Source: Pseudomonas sp. GOM7
GTDB lineage: Bacteria; Pseudomonadota; Gammaproteobacteria; Pseudomonadales; Pseudomonadaceae
Direction: 5' to 3'
DNA length: 64,000 nucleotides
NCBI RefSeq assembly: GCF_026723825.1
Contig: NZ_CP113519.1
Coordinates: 1,426,001-1,490,000 of the forward strand
Position 1 is the stretch's first letter. The number at the start of each line of letters is the position of its first letter. Positions 54,391 to 63,609 of this stretch are shown in pieces. Made by a program: the position numbers and the translations under genes. Under the pieces are notes generated by a model that searched no databases, was not told the DNA's origin, and was given only the letters and a program-made list of their open reading frames with translations.

Positions 54391-55144
54391 CCTGGCCTTG
54401 ACGTTATGCTTGTGTGTCACTCCGGTGCTGGCCGCCTCGCAGATCGAGGTGCCGTCCAATAGCCTGATGCGCTTGCCGGCAGGCCATGCCTCGCTGCAGT
54501 TGCAGCGGGTCGAGGTGGCCGATCACGCCACCTTGCTGATCCCCCCTGGCGTGACCGAGCTGCGCATTGGCGAGCTGAAGATGGGCCGCGAGGCACGCAT
54601 CGGGGTCGCACCCAGCCAGCAGCCACTGCGCCTGGTGGTGCAGAACGCCGATGTCGGGCCTGGCGCCTGGATCAGCGCCAAGGGCGCGCCTGGCACTCAT
54701 GAGCATCCGGCGACTCCCGGGCGAGAAATCAGCATCAAGATGCATGACCTGACGCTCGAGTCGCTGACCCTGGACGTGCGCGGTGGCCGCGGCAGGCCGG
54801 GCTATGACGGCCTCGATGGCGCCCATGGGCAGCCCGGCGGCTGTACCTGGGGCAGTGCCAGTGCGGGCTACGATGGCCAGGACGGCAGCGACGGGCATCC
54901 CGGGGCGCCAGGTGGCAAGGTCACGCTGGAGGTGCCCTACCATGTCGAGGTCGAGCGTGTGCAGGTACTGCTCGATGGCGGCGATGGCGGCCCGGCCGGT
55001 ACGGCTGGCAAGGGTGGGCGCGGTGGTGCGGCCAAGGATTGCTGGCTGTATGGCGTCAAGGGTGCGCCGGATGGCCGCCCAGGCGAGCCGGGGCGGGAAG
55101 GCAGTGCCGGGCCCGAGGGCGCAATGCAGGTGCTGCGTTTCTGA
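54383..55144 (+). CDS. Exported collagen-like Gly-X-Y protein
   Basis: A 253-residue protein with a signal peptide (about 1-18, LALTLCLCVTPVLAAS). After a beta-rich N-terminal region it has two glycine-triplet tracts. The first (about 132-175) reads GGRGRPGYDGLDGAHGQPGG then GYDGQDGSDGHPGAPGG. The second (about 195-248) reads GGDGGPAGTAGKGGRGG and GEPGREGSAGPEG. The tracts are short and interrupted by CTWGSAS and KDCWLYGVKGAPD, each with a Cys. This may be a short collagen triple helix with disulfide-linked trimers, or a low-complexity mimic. Coupled to the DUF1145 gene. No relatives were recognised by name. Confidence 0.75.
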   Translation: MRSLALTLCLCVTPVLAASQIEVPSNSLMRLPAGHASLQLQRVEVADHATLLIPPGVTELRIGELKMGREARIGVAPSQQPLRLVVQNADVGPGAWISAKGAPGTHEHPATPGREISIKMHDLTLESLTLDVRGGRGRPGYDGLDGAHGQPGGCTWGSASAGYDGQDGSDGHPGAPGGKVTLEVPYHVEVERVQVLLDGGDGGPAGTAGKGGRGGAAKDCWLYGVKGAPDGRPGEPGREGSAGPEGAMQVLRF

Positions 55145-55183
55145 GCCTGTGCGCCGGGTGCTATCCGGCGCACATCAGCCCAT

Positions 55184-55648
55184 TCAGAACGACGGGCGCA
55201 TGGCCACCAGTGCGATCAGCACCAGGCCGATCAGCAGGTTGCTGCCCACCACCCGACGGATGCGCCCCAGCACTTCGCCCCCGGCTGGCCAGTTCTCCGC
55301 TTCCACCGCGCGACGCAGCTCCGGCAGTTGCAGCGCCTGTATGCGCAGAAACAGCGCCAGCATCACCAGATACAGCCCTATCATGATGTGTACGTAGCGC
55401 GGTGCGCCCTCGAAGCCCGAGTAGCCAGCGTGCAGCATGCCCATGCCGGTCACCGGCAACACCAGTACCGCGATCCAGACCCAGACGAAGAAGCGTTTGA
55501 ACACGCTCAACCACAGGCGCAGGCGGGCGGGGGCTTCCAGCACCTCGACGGCGGCGGGGCGCAGGATCGTCCAGGCGAAGAACATGCCGCCGACCCAGAT
55601 CAGGGCGGCCAGCAGGTGCAGGGTGTAGAGCGGTGCGTAGAAGGTCAT
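55184..55648 (-). CDS. CopD-family membrane protein
   Basis: A 154-residue, four-helix inner-membrane protein. The family pattern LYTLHLLAALIWVGGMFFAWTILRPAA and the paired histidines (HLLAALIW; YVHIMIGLY) match the CopD/YncJ-like group, whose members may bind copper or haem. ATG 55646-55648 has aggag upstream. Convergent with the collagen-like gene. Function in copper handling is inferred from the family only. Confidence 0.82.
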   Translation of the reverse strand: MTFYAPLYTLHLLAALIWVGGMFFAWTILRPAAVEVLEAPARLRLWLSVFKRFFVWVWIAVLVLPVTGMGMLHAGYSGFEGAPRYVHIMIGLYLVMLALFLRIQALQLPELRRAVEAENWPAGGEVLGRIRRVVGSNLLIGLVLIALVAMRPSF

Positions 55649-55778
55649 CGGGCCTCTCCTGTCGGTTCTTGGCGCAATCGTTCGGCACAGGGTTCTGCGC
55701 CGGATCGATTGGCGCGTTATGATAGCGGCCGCTCCGCGAATACTGAAAATTTATCCAGCCTTTTTCGTTACGGAATCC

Positions 55779-57923
55779 ATGCTCAGCAGCGAACTCAAGT
55801 CCCAGATCCAGGGCGCCTATTCCCGCTTCCTCGAGGCCAAGTCACTCAAGCCTCGCTACGGCCAGCGGTTGATGATCGCCGAGATCGCCAAGGTGCTCGG
55901 CACCATCAAGAGCGATGGCGAGGGCAAGCGCCTGGGCGACCCTGCCGTGGTGGCGGTAGAGGCCGGCACCGGCACCGGCAAGACAGTTGCCTACAGCTTG
56001 GCCACCATCCCCACGGCCAAGGCTGCTGGCAAGCGCCTGGTGATCGCCACCGCTACCGTGGCCCTGCAGGAGCAGATCGTGCACAAGGATCTGCCGGATC
56101 TTTTACGCAACAGCGGGCTGAACTTCAGCTTCGCCCTGGCCAAGGGCCGTGGCCGCTACCTGTGCCTGTCCAAGCTCGACAACCTGCTGCAGGACGGCGC
56201 CGCGCAGAGCGCCACGGCGCAGATGTTCGAGGACGAAGGCTTCAAGCTCGACGTCGACGAACAGGGGCAGAAGCTGTTCACCGCGATGATCGAAAAACTC
56301 GCCGGCAACAAGTGGGACGGCGACCGCGACAGTTGGCCAGAAGAGCTGGAAGACAGCCGCTGGTCGCAACTGACCACCGACCACAGCCAGTGCACCAACC
56401 GCCACTGCCCGAACTTCCAGCAATGTGCCTTCTACAAGGCACGCGAAGGCATGAGCAAGGTGGACGTGATCGTCACCAACCACGACATGGTGCTGGCCGA
56501 CCTTGCCCTCGGCGGCGGCGCGGTGCTGCCGGATCCGCGCGAAACCATCTACGTGTTCGACGAGGGCCATCACCTGCCGGACAAGGCCATCGGCCACTTC
56601 GCCCACTTCACCCGCTTGCGCAGTACCTCCGAGTGGCTGACTCAGATCGACAAGAACCTGACCAAGCTGCTGGCGCAGAACCCGCTGCCAGGCGATGTCG
56701 GCCGCCTGATCGAACAGGTGCCGGAGCTGGCACGCGAGCTCAAGACCCAGCAGCAGTTCATGTTCACGGCCTGCGAAGAGATTGCCGACTTCAAGGCCGG
56801 CGAGGACATGGAAGGGCGTGAGCGTCCGCGCCATCGCTTCGTTGGCGGCTTGGTGCCGGAGCACCTGCGCGAACTGGGGCTGGAGCTGAAGAAGGGCTTC
56901 TCCAAGCTCAATGACCTGTTCACCGGCGTCACCGAGCTGCTCAAGGAGGCGATGGACGGCGAGGGCGCGGTGGGCATCGCCAGCCACCAGGCCGAGGAGT
57001 GGTACCCGCTGTTCGGCAGCCTGATGGCACGGGCCAAGGGCAACTGGGAACTGTGGCTGGCCTTCACCGCCGAAGACCCGGAGGAAAGCCCGCCGATGGC
57101 GCGCTGGCTGACCCTGGCCGAGAGCGGCGCCTTGTTCGACATCGAGGTCAACGCCAGCCCCATCCTCGCCGCCGAGACCCTGCGGCGCAACCTGTGGAAC
57201 GTTGCTCATGGTTGCCTAGTAACCTCCGCCACACTCACCGCCCTGGGCACCTTCGACCGTTACCGCATGCGCGCCGGCTTGCCCAAGGTGGCCGTCACCG
57301 CCATCGTGCCGAGCCCTTTCCACCATGCCGATGCTGGTGTGCTGCGGGTGCCCGATCTCAAGGCCGACCCACGCGATGCCACCGCGCACACCGCTGCGAT
57401 CATCCGCGAACTGCCAGCGCTGGTCGCCGGCAGCCGGGGCACGTTGGTGCTGTTCTCCTCGCGCCGGCAGATGCAGGACGTGTTCGACGGCCTCGACCGT
57501 GACTGGCGCAAGCGCGTGTTCATCCAGGGCAACCTGTCCAAGCAGGAGACGCTGAACAAGCACAAGGCGCGCGTCGATTCCGGCGAGGAGAGCGTGCTGT
57601 TCGGCCTGGCCAGTTTCGCCGAGGGCGTCGACCTGCCCGGTGCCTACTGCGAGCACGTGGTGATCGCCAAGATCCCCTTCGCCGTACCGGACGACCCGGT
57701 GGAAGCGGCGCTGGCCGAATGGATCGAGGCACGTGGCGGCAACCCCTTCATGGAAATCGCTGTGCCCGACGCCTCGCTGCGTCTGGTGCAGGCCTGTGGG
57801 CGACTGCTGCGCACCGAGGCCGATCGCGGCAGCATCACCCTGCTGGATCGGCGCGTGGTCACACAGCGCTACGGCAAGGCGATTCTCAACGCACTGCCGC
57901 CCTTTCGTCGGGAAATTCACTGA
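55779..57923 (+). CDS. dinG: ATP-dependent DNA helicase DinG
   Basis: A 714-residue XPD-type 5'-3' helicase that acts on damaged or R-loop DNA. Walker A is GTGTGKT with Lys68, and DEGH replaces DEAH at 261-264. Cysteines C129, C205, C210 and C216 are spaced as an iron-sulfur cluster. The C-terminal helicase domain has VLFSSRRQMQ and LVQACGRLLRTEADRG. The start ATG 55779 gives a family-length protein. It is divergent from the CopD gene and followed by a separate hydrolase. SOS control is known for E. coli dinG; I see no clear LexA box here. Confidence 0.95.
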   Translation: MLSSELKSQIQGAYSRFLEAKSLKPRYGQRLMIAEIAKVLGTIKSDGEGKRLGDPAVVAVEAGTGTGKTVAYSLATIPTAKAAGKRLVIATATVALQEQIVHKDLPDLLRNSGLNFSFALAKGRGRYLCLSKLDNLLQDGAAQSATAQMFEDEGFKLDVDEQGQKLFTAMIEKLAGNKWDGDRDSWPEELEDSRWSQLTTDHSQCTNRHCPNFQQCAFYKAREGMSKVDVIVTNHDMVLADLALGGGAVLPDPRETIYVFDEGHHLPDKAIGHFAHFTRLRSTSEWLTQIDKNLTKLLAQNPLPGDVGRLIEQVPELARELKTQQQFMFTACEEIADFKAGEDMEGRERPRHRFVGGLVPEHLRELGLELKKGFSKLNDLFTGVTELLKEAMDGEGAVGIASHQAEEWYPLFGSLMARAKGNWELWLAFTAEDPEESPPMARWLTLAESGALFDIEVNASPILAAETLRRNLWNVAHGCLVTSATLTALGTFDRYRMRAGLPKVAVTAIVPSPFHHADAGVLRVPDLKADPRDATAHTAAIIRELPALVAGSRGTLVLFSSRRQMQDVFDGLDRDWRKRVFIQGNLSKQETLNKHKARVDSGEESVLFGLASFAEGVDLPGAYCEHVVIAKIPFAVPDDPVEAALAEWIEARGGNPFMEIAVPDASLRLVQACGRLLRTEADRGSITLLDRRVVTQRYGKAILNALPPFRREIH

Positions 57924-58018
57924 AGCGCCCGTGACACGGGCGTTTTGTCGATTGGTAACGGTTCCCAACCCGCGCATTGACTGAAACAATGCGCGCAATT
58001 TGGTCAAAGGAGTCAAAC

Positions 58019-59164
58019 GTGCAGGTTCAGGGCTATTTCGACTTGCGCTTCGAGGCGGTGAAGGAAACCTTCGCCAGCCTGTTCGACGATCCCCAGGAGC
58101 GTGGCGCTGCGCTCTGCATCCAGATCGGCGGGGAAACCGTGGTGGATGTCTGGGCCGGCGTGATGGACAAGGACGGCCAGCAGGCCTGGCACAGCGACAC
58201 CATCGCCAACCTGTTCTCCTGCACCAAACCCTTTGCCGCCGTGGTGGCCCTGCAACTGGTGGGCGAAGGCAAGCTCGAACTCGACGCCCCGGTAGCCCGC
58301 TACTGGCCCGAGTTCGCTGCCGCCGGCAAGGAGCGCATCACCCTGCGTCACCTGCTTTGCCATCAGGCCGGTTTGCCGGCGCTGCGCGAGCTGCTGCCGG
58401 CTGAAGCCCTTTATGACTGGTCGACCATGACCGCCGCGCTGGCTGCCGAGGCCCCTTGGTGGCCGCTTGGCGACGGCCAGGGTTATGCGCCCATCACCTA
58501 TGGCTGGCTGGTCGGCGAACTGATCCGCCGCGTCGAAGGCCGTGGCCCCGGTGAGAGCATCGCCGCCCGAATCGCCAAACCCCTGGGGCTGGACTTCCAT
58601 GTCGGCCTGCCGGATAGCGAATTCGACCGTGTGGCACATATCGGCCGTGGCAAGGGCAACCTCGGCGATACCGCCGCGCAACGCCTGCTCAAGGTGATGA
58701 TGAGCGACGCCAGTGCCATGAGCACGCGCTCGTTCACCAACCCGCCATCGATCATGACCAGCACCAACAAGCCCGAATGGCGGCGCATGCAGCAGCCGGC
58801 GGCGAATGGCCATGGCAACGCTCGCAGCCTGGCCGGCTTCTACGCCGGCCTGCTCGACGGCCGCCTGCTGGAAAGCGAACTGCTCGCCGAGATGACCCGC
58901 GAACACGGCGTCGGCGAGGACAAGACCCTGCTGACCCGCACCCGTTTCGGCCTCGGCTGCATGCTCGATCAAGCCGAGGTGGCCAACGCCACCTACGGCC
59001 TGGGCTGCAATGCCTTCGGCCATCCAGGGGCGGGCGGCTCCAGCGGCTTTGCCGACCCCGAGCGCGATGTCGCGTTCGGTTTCGTCATCAACAATCTGGG
59101 GCCCTATGTGCTGATGGATCCGCGTGCGCAAAAAATAGCGCGCGTGCTGGCCCAATGCTTGTAA
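58019..59164 (+). CDS. Serine beta-lactamase-like hydrolase/esterase (EstB-type)
   Basis: A 381-residue protein of the class C beta-lactamase/DD-peptidase fold. GTG 58019 has aaaggag upstream; a longer ATG at 57977 is rejected. Nucleophile motif SCTK is at 67-70, with Tyr161 in ITYGW standing for the YxN motif and GHPGAGGSSGFADPE as the KTG-equivalent region. No signal peptide, so it is cytoplasmic and unlikely to act on cell-wall antibiotics. Relatives (EstB, lovastatin-type esterases) hydrolyse short-chain esters. Follows dinG by 95 bases. Confidence 0.88.
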   Translation: MQVQGYFDLRFEAVKETFASLFDDPQERGAALCIQIGGETVVDVWAGVMDKDGQQAWHSDTIANLFSCTKPFAAVVALQLVGEGKLELDAPVARYWPEFAAAGKERITLRHLLCHQAGLPALRELLPAEALYDWSTMTAALAAEAPWWPLGDGQGYAPITYGWLVGELIRRVEGRGPGESIAARIAKPLGLDFHVGLPDSEFDRVAHIGRGKGNLGDTAAQRLLKVMMSDASAMSTRSFTNPPSIMTSTNKPEWRRMQQPAANGHGNARSLAGFYAGLLDGRLLESELLAEMTREHGVGEDKTLLTRTRFGLGCMLDQAEVANATYGLGCNAFGHPGAGGSSGFADPERDVAFGFVINNLGPYVLMDPRAQKIARVLAQCL

Positions 59165-59232
59165 CTGCCTGGCCATACTGCCTGGCAGTCGTACTTTCAA
59201 TAACACGAATCGACTGAGACCCTGGGGGCTTC

Positions 59233-59886
59233 ATGCGTAACACCATCATCGCCTTGAGCTGCTGCCTGCTCTTCGCTGGCTGCTCCAACACCGACAAGAA
59301 AGAAGAAGTGGCCAAACAGGCCGTCATGCCGCCGCCGCAGGTCACCCGCGCCTGGCTCGACGAGTACGAACCCAAGGTGCGTGAAGCCGTCAAGGGCAGC
59401 AACTTCGAGTTCGAGCGCCGCGACAACCTGCTGGTGGTCACCGCGCCGGTGCAAGGCTCGTTCAACCCGGATCGCCCGCAGATGCTGCTGCCGGCCAGCC
59501 TCGGCCCGATCGCCCGTGTGGCCAAGCTGCTCGAAACCGACAACGACATCGCCGTGGTGGTGCTCGGCCATGCCGACAGCAGCGGCGACGCCGCCGCCAA
59601 CCGCGACCTGAGCCAGCAGCGCGCCCGCGCCGTGACCTCCATCTTCCGCCTCAGCGGCCTCAAGCAGAACCGCCTGCAGGTCATGGGGCTGGGCTCCGAC
59701 GCCCCGCGCGCCGCCAACGACAGCGCCGCTGGCCGTGCCCTCAACCGCCGTGTGGAAATCCTCCTCACCTCGCGTGACACCATGCAGGGCCTGATCGCCA
59801 AGTACAGCCATCCAGCCAAGGCCGAACTGAAAGACGCGCCCAAGGTAGCTGCCGTAGATCAAGGAAAACAAAGCAAGTCGGAGTAA
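59233..59886 (+). CDS. OmpA-family lipoprotein
   Basis: A 217-residue lipoprotein with lipobox LLFAGC (Cys17). A short linker precedes an OmpA-like domain (about 70-185) with VVVLGHADSSGDAAANRDLSQQRARAV and LNRRVEI. The conserved peptidoglycan-binding Asp and Arg are present. A C-terminal Lys-rich tail (SHPAKAELKDAPKV) follows. It precedes pdxH by 34 bases in the same direction. It probably links outer membrane and wall. It is the second such gene in the window. Confidence 0.88.
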   Translation: MRNTIIALSCCLLFAGCSNTDKKEEVAKQAVMPPPQVTRAWLDEYEPKVREAVKGSNFEFERRDNLLVVTAPVQGSFNPDRPQMLLPASLGPIARVAKLLETDNDIAVVVLGHADSSGDAAANRDLSQQRARAVTSIFRLSGLKQNRLQVMGLGSDAPRAANDSAAGRALNRRVEILLTSRDTMQGLIAKYSHPAKAELKDAPKVAAVDQGKQSKSE

Positions 59887-59920
59887 GCTTGGGGCATTTC
59901 CAAAGGACTGAGGAAACGTC

Positions 59921-60568
59921 ATGACCCAAACCTTGGCCGACATGCGCCGTGACTACACCCGCGATGGCCTGAGCGAGATTCAGGCCCCGCTGGAGCCCCT
60001 TTCCCTGTTTCGCCAATGGTTCGAGGACGCGGTGAAGACCGAGCAACCGCCGGTCGAACCGAACGCCATGACCCTGGCCACCGTCGACGACGACGGCCGC
60101 CCGCACTGCCGTGTGCTGCTGCTCAAGGGCCTCGACGAGCGCGGCTTCACCTTCTTCAGCAACTACGACAGCGCCAAGGGGCGTCAGCTCGCCGTGCGTC
60201 CATTCGCCGCCATGACCTTCTTCTGGCCCAGCCTGGAACGTCAGGTGCGTATCGAAGGGCGTGTGGAGCAGGTCACCCCGGCCGAATCCGACGGCTACTT
60301 CCAGGTGCGCCCGCTGGGCAGCCGCATCGGCGCCTGGGCCTCGCCGCAGAGCCGCGTGATCCGCGACCGCGCCGAGCTGGAGAGCCTGTTGGCGGAAACC
60401 GAAAAACGCTTCCTCAACCAGACCCCGCACTGCCCACCACACTGGGGTGGCTACCGCCTGCTGCCCGAGCGCATCGAGTTCTGGCAAGGCCGCCCCAGCC
60501 GCCTGCACGACCGCCTCAACTACCGCCTCAAGGGTGAGGCCTGGATACGTGAGCGGCTGGCGCCTTGA
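59921..60568 (+). CDS. pdxH: Pyridoxine/pyridoxamine 5'-phosphate oxidase
   Basis: A 215-residue FMN-dependent oxidase, the last step in pyridoxal phosphate salvage and de novo synthesis. Typical blocks: [71 protein letters not shown] and the C-terminal [24 protein letters not shown]. Full family length. An imperfect palindrome (gataggt/acctatc) overlaps its stop codon. Confidence 0.96.
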   Translation: MTQTLADMRRDYTRDGLSEIQAPLEPLSLFRQWFEDAVKTEQPPVEPNAMTLATVDDDGRPHCRVLLLKGLDERGFTFFSNYDSAKGRQLAVRPFAAMTFFWPSLERQVRIEGRVEQVTPAESDGYFQVRPLGSRIGAWASPQSRVIRDRAELESLLAETEKRFLNQTPHCPPHWGGYRLLPERIEFWQGRPSRLHDRLNYRLKGEAWIRERLAP

Positions 60569-60730
60569 TAGGTTGACCTATCGGTGGATGTCAGGCTTCT
60601 GGGGGGAATAGCAATCCGCGTGCGGCACTCTTGAAGGGGCGGTTAGAAGTAGCGTGCGGGATAAATATCGTGGACTCTGTCCCCCGGTTCTCCTAGCAAG
60701 TACACGGCGCTGTAGATACCGTCTTACCCG
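60569..60730. other. Left flank of the IS110-family element
   Basis: 162 bases between pdxH and the transposase stop. It must contain one end of the insertion sequence. IS110 elements lack obvious terminal repeats, so the exact edge cannot be set. The phrase gataccgt (60714-60721) recurs near the other side (61777-61784), a possible shared end motif. Confidence 0.4.
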
Positions 60731-61705
60731 TCATCTCGCAATGGCTAGCTGCGGGTCAAAGGGTTTGCCGGATTTGAGTACGCCGTAAGCGATGCAAAGC
60801 AGCTTGCGCATGGCCGCGCAGACGATCTGTTTGCCGGCCTTGCCTCGTGCCTTTAGCCGCTTGGCCATCGCTCGGATCGCGGCGTTGTGGGTCAGGGAGA
60901 CTACTGCTGGCAGGTAAAGCCCTGCACGTAACACTGAAGAGCCCATCCGCGATATGCGCACATGCCCTTTGTGCTTCCCCGAGTCCTGCAGCTTAGGGTT
61001 CAAACCTGCAAAAGCCGTAACATCGCGACTGTCACCGAAACGTTGCATGTCGCCCAGCTCTGCCAGCAGCAACGTAGCGGTTCTGTCGGCAATGCCATCG
61101 ATGCTTTTAAGCAAGTCGCGCTGGCCTCGTAGGTCATCGTTGTCATCGAAGTGCTGCTTGATCGCTTTCAGCGTCTCAGCGATCTGCTGGCGAATATGCT
61201 CAAGTACCGACCGAATCGACGCAGCGACTTTGACATCGCTGGTCACGTCCAGACGGTTCTGTTCCATGCGCTCCAACTCCTGAAGATCCTTCAGACGATG
61301 ATTCAGGGCTTTGAGGCGCTTGATCTCCGGTTGCTCGGGCTTCCAGGCACGCAACTTATGCTGATGCAGATGGCCATAATCGGCAATCAGCTTGGCGTCC
61401 ACCTTGTCGGTCTTCACGCGCTGCAACTGGCTGCGGGCATAAAGCGCAATCTGCGTCGGATTCAATACGCAGATCTTATAGTCATGCTCGTACAACCATT
61501 CAGCCAGCGCTTCGTGATAGATGCCGGTCGCCTCCATCACGATCCAAGCCTGCGGTTCAGCATGCTTGCCCAACCATTGCAGCAGAACTTTAAAGCCCTT
61601 CGGGTCGTTGCTCAGCTTGGCCTTGGTGCGATGCTTGCCATTGGCCTGAAGGGTCGCGATGTCGAAGGTGTGCTTGGCGATGTCGATACCCACAACTGTG
61701 CTCAT
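60731..61705 (-). mobile_element. IS110-family transposase (DEDD)
   Basis: A 324-residue transposase starting at ATG 61703-61705 with a strong aggagg site. The N-terminal RuvC-like domain has the DEDD residues Asp8 (GIDIAKHTFD), Glu58 (VMEATGIYH), Asp100 and Asp103 (KTDKVDAKLIA). The C-terminal Tnp_20 domain includes ITD-like GIADRTATLLLAELGD and SKISRMGSS-type GHVRISRMGSSVLR with the conserved Ser. Length and motifs look intact. IS110 enzymes recombine DNA using a small RNA (bridge RNA) encoded in a flank. The element sits beside REP-like hairpins. Confidence 0.93.
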
Positions 61706-62299
61706 CTCCTCCTCCTTTGGGTAGCTGATCGTCACTGCATCCGTCCAACCTTGTTTATGCGAGCTCGAGGCTCTGGATACCGTTCGGACTTACTGGATGA
61801 GTGCGGAGGAGCGCAGCGCAATCTACGTTACAGGCTCAAGGCTTCAGGGCGTACTCGGCTTGCAACTCCTCCCCCGATGATCAGTCGGGAACCATAGCCT
61901 CACTGAAAGGCTTTGGTCGAGATACAAGGGCGTACTCGGCTTTGGCTGGTGGACTGTTCGCTTGCGTTCCTGAGTCCACCCTACGCGCTGCGAACAGCAC
62001 TGCGCCAGTAGGCTATGGGCGCCATCCGAATCGGTTGAGGACGGCTGGGCCAAATTTGAACATTAGTGTGTGGCCTCATCTGATCCGGCTGGCCTGGGGC
62101 GACCGACTGCTTGTTGAAACCAGCAAGTAGTCCGGACAACCGCCGCAAATGGTGGATGAAAAAAACGTCATCCACCCTACGTCGAAATACCCCCCGCGTA
62201 GGGTGGACAACGCGAAGCTTGTCCACCCTGGTTCAGGTCACACCACCGCTCAAGGATGAGCCGTTATGCCCAATTGCCGGGCGTAACCTCGCGCCCCCA
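61706..62299. repeat. IS110 flank and REP-like hairpin cluster (594 bases, no gene)
   Basis: No gene is seen. The part nearest the transposase (to about 61800) is probably the element's 5' non-coding end. Beyond it are a 16-bp direct repeat agggcgtactcggctt (61846-61861 and 61927-61942) and three hairpins built on ggtgga/tccacc: 61948-61980, 62151-62176 and 62201-62228. The last, gggtggacaa...ttgtccaccc, is a perfect 10-bp stem. These are typical of an intergenic REP-type repeat cluster. Confidence 0.7.
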
Positions 62300-62737
62300 T
62301 CAGCCCGATCGCTGCGCCTCGCGCTGACGCTCCAGTTGCCGCCAAGGCAACGGCAGTCGATAAGGCCCTGGCCCGGTCAGGGCCAGGCTGGCGAAAATCA
62401 CCAGCATCCACCAGGCGAACTGGCCTTGCTCCAGCGTCCAGTCGGGGTGCACCAGTACCAGTGCTACCAGCAGCACGGCGATGATTGGCAGGCAGGCCAG
62501 GCGCGCGTAGAGCCCGGCGATCAGCAGCAAGGGGCAGAGCACTTCGGCGAATATGGCCAGGCTCAGGGTCAGCGTTGCGCCCAGCCCCAGCGGGTCTTCG
62601 ATATGTTGCAGGGCGCCCTGCCAGTGCAGCAATTTGGGCAAGCCATGCACCTGTAGCAGCAGAAGGGCGGCGGCCACGCGCAGGAAGAGCAGGCCCCAGG
62701 CGAGCGGTGCGGGCAGTGGTGGGGTGGCGGGTGTCAT
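62300..62737 (-). CDS. DoxX-family membrane protein
   Basis: A 145-residue protein with four membrane segments ([76 protein letters not shown]). HGLPKLLHW and FAEVLCPLLLIAGLYARLA are DoxX hallmarks. ATG 62735-62737 has ggag upstream. Members act in quinone or thiosulfate redox and oxidative stress; here divergent from an isochorismatase-fold hydrolase and ohr. Confidence 0.88.
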   Translation of the reverse strand: MTPATPPLPAPLAWGLLFLRVAAALLLLQVHGLPKLLHWQGALQHIEDPLGLGATLTLSLAIFAEVLCPLLLIAGLYARLACLPIIAVLLVALVLVHPDWTLEQGQFAWWMLVIFASLALTGPGPYRLPLPWRQLERQREAQRSG

Positions 62738-62954
62738 GAATGGCTCCGATTCGTTGGATGGATGCCATCAGCTTGTGCGTCTCGGCGCGCCAAGGCTTGC
62801 ATGCCTGTGCTCAGTTTGTAGCGCTGCGCCATGAGCCGAGTGCGAGCGCCGCAATAAAGCCACACATCCTTTCAAAGCGAGCACGCCGCTTCAATTTTTC
62901 GCCGTTGCGCTGGCGGAAGCTGAGGGTTCCCTGATTCTGTTTTGGAGAACCACC

Positions 62955-63608
62955 ATGGCTACTGCTGTTGCCGCTCCCGGCAAGACCCTGCTCGATGCGC
63001 ACAACCACACCCTGATCATGATCGACCACCAGTCGCAGATGTCCTTCGCGACCAAGTCGATCGACGCCGTCACCCTGCGCAACAACGCCGCGCTGGTGTC
63101 CAAGGCCGCCTGCGAGTTCGGCGTGTCGACCATCCTCACCACCGTTGCCGAGAAGAGCTTTTCCGGCCCGATCTTTGACGAGATCAAGTCGGTATTCCCG
63201 GATCATCAAGCGATCGACCGCACCACCATGAACACCTGGGAAGACCCGCGCATCGCCGTGGAAGTGAACCGTATCGGCAAGCCGAAGATCGTCCTCGCCG
63301 GCCTGTGGACGTCCGTGTGCATCGTTGGCCCGGCGCTGTCGGCGCTGGATCAGGGTTTCGAGGTGTACGTGATCACCGACGCCTGCGGCGACGTATCCAC
63401 CGAAGCTCATGAAATGGCGATCCAGCGCATGCTGCAACTGGGCGCGCGCCCCATGACCTCCCTGCAATATCTGCTCGAACTGCAGCGTGACTGGGCTCGT
63501 GGCGAAACCTACGAGCAGACCGTGAAGACTGCCATCGAGAATGGCGGCGCCTATGGCCTGGGCCTGATCTACGCCAAGACCATGTTCAACGCCTCGGAAG
63601 GCCACTGA
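62955..63608 (+). CDS. Isochorismatase-family cysteine hydrolase (YcaC-like)
   Basis: A 217-residue protein of the isochorismatase fold. The catalytic triad is consistent with Asp24 ([10 protein letters not shown]), a Lys in the [14 protein letters not shown] region, and Cys122 ([11 protein letters not shown]). Similar to YcaC, an octameric hydrolase of unknown substrate. ATG 62955 has tggagaa upstream. It overlaps the ohr gene region: ohr starts 1 base after its stop, so they form one operon. Confidence 0.88.
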   Translation: MATAVAAPGKTLLDAHNHTLIMIDHQSQMSFATKSIDAVTLRNNAALVSKAACEFGVSTILTTVAEKSFSGPIFDEIKSVFPDHQAIDRTTMNTWEDPRIAVEVNRIGKPKIVLAGLWTSVCIVGPALSALDQGFEVYVITDACGDVSTEAHEMAIQRMLQLGARPMTSLQYLLELQRDWARGETYEQTVKTAIENGGAYGLGLIYAKTMFNASEGH

Positions 63609-63609
63609 G

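Noticed and set aside
57977..58018. Longer start for the beta-lactamase-like hydrolase
   Set aside because: GTG 58019 has a good ribosome site and matches the family length; the extension is not conserved-looking.
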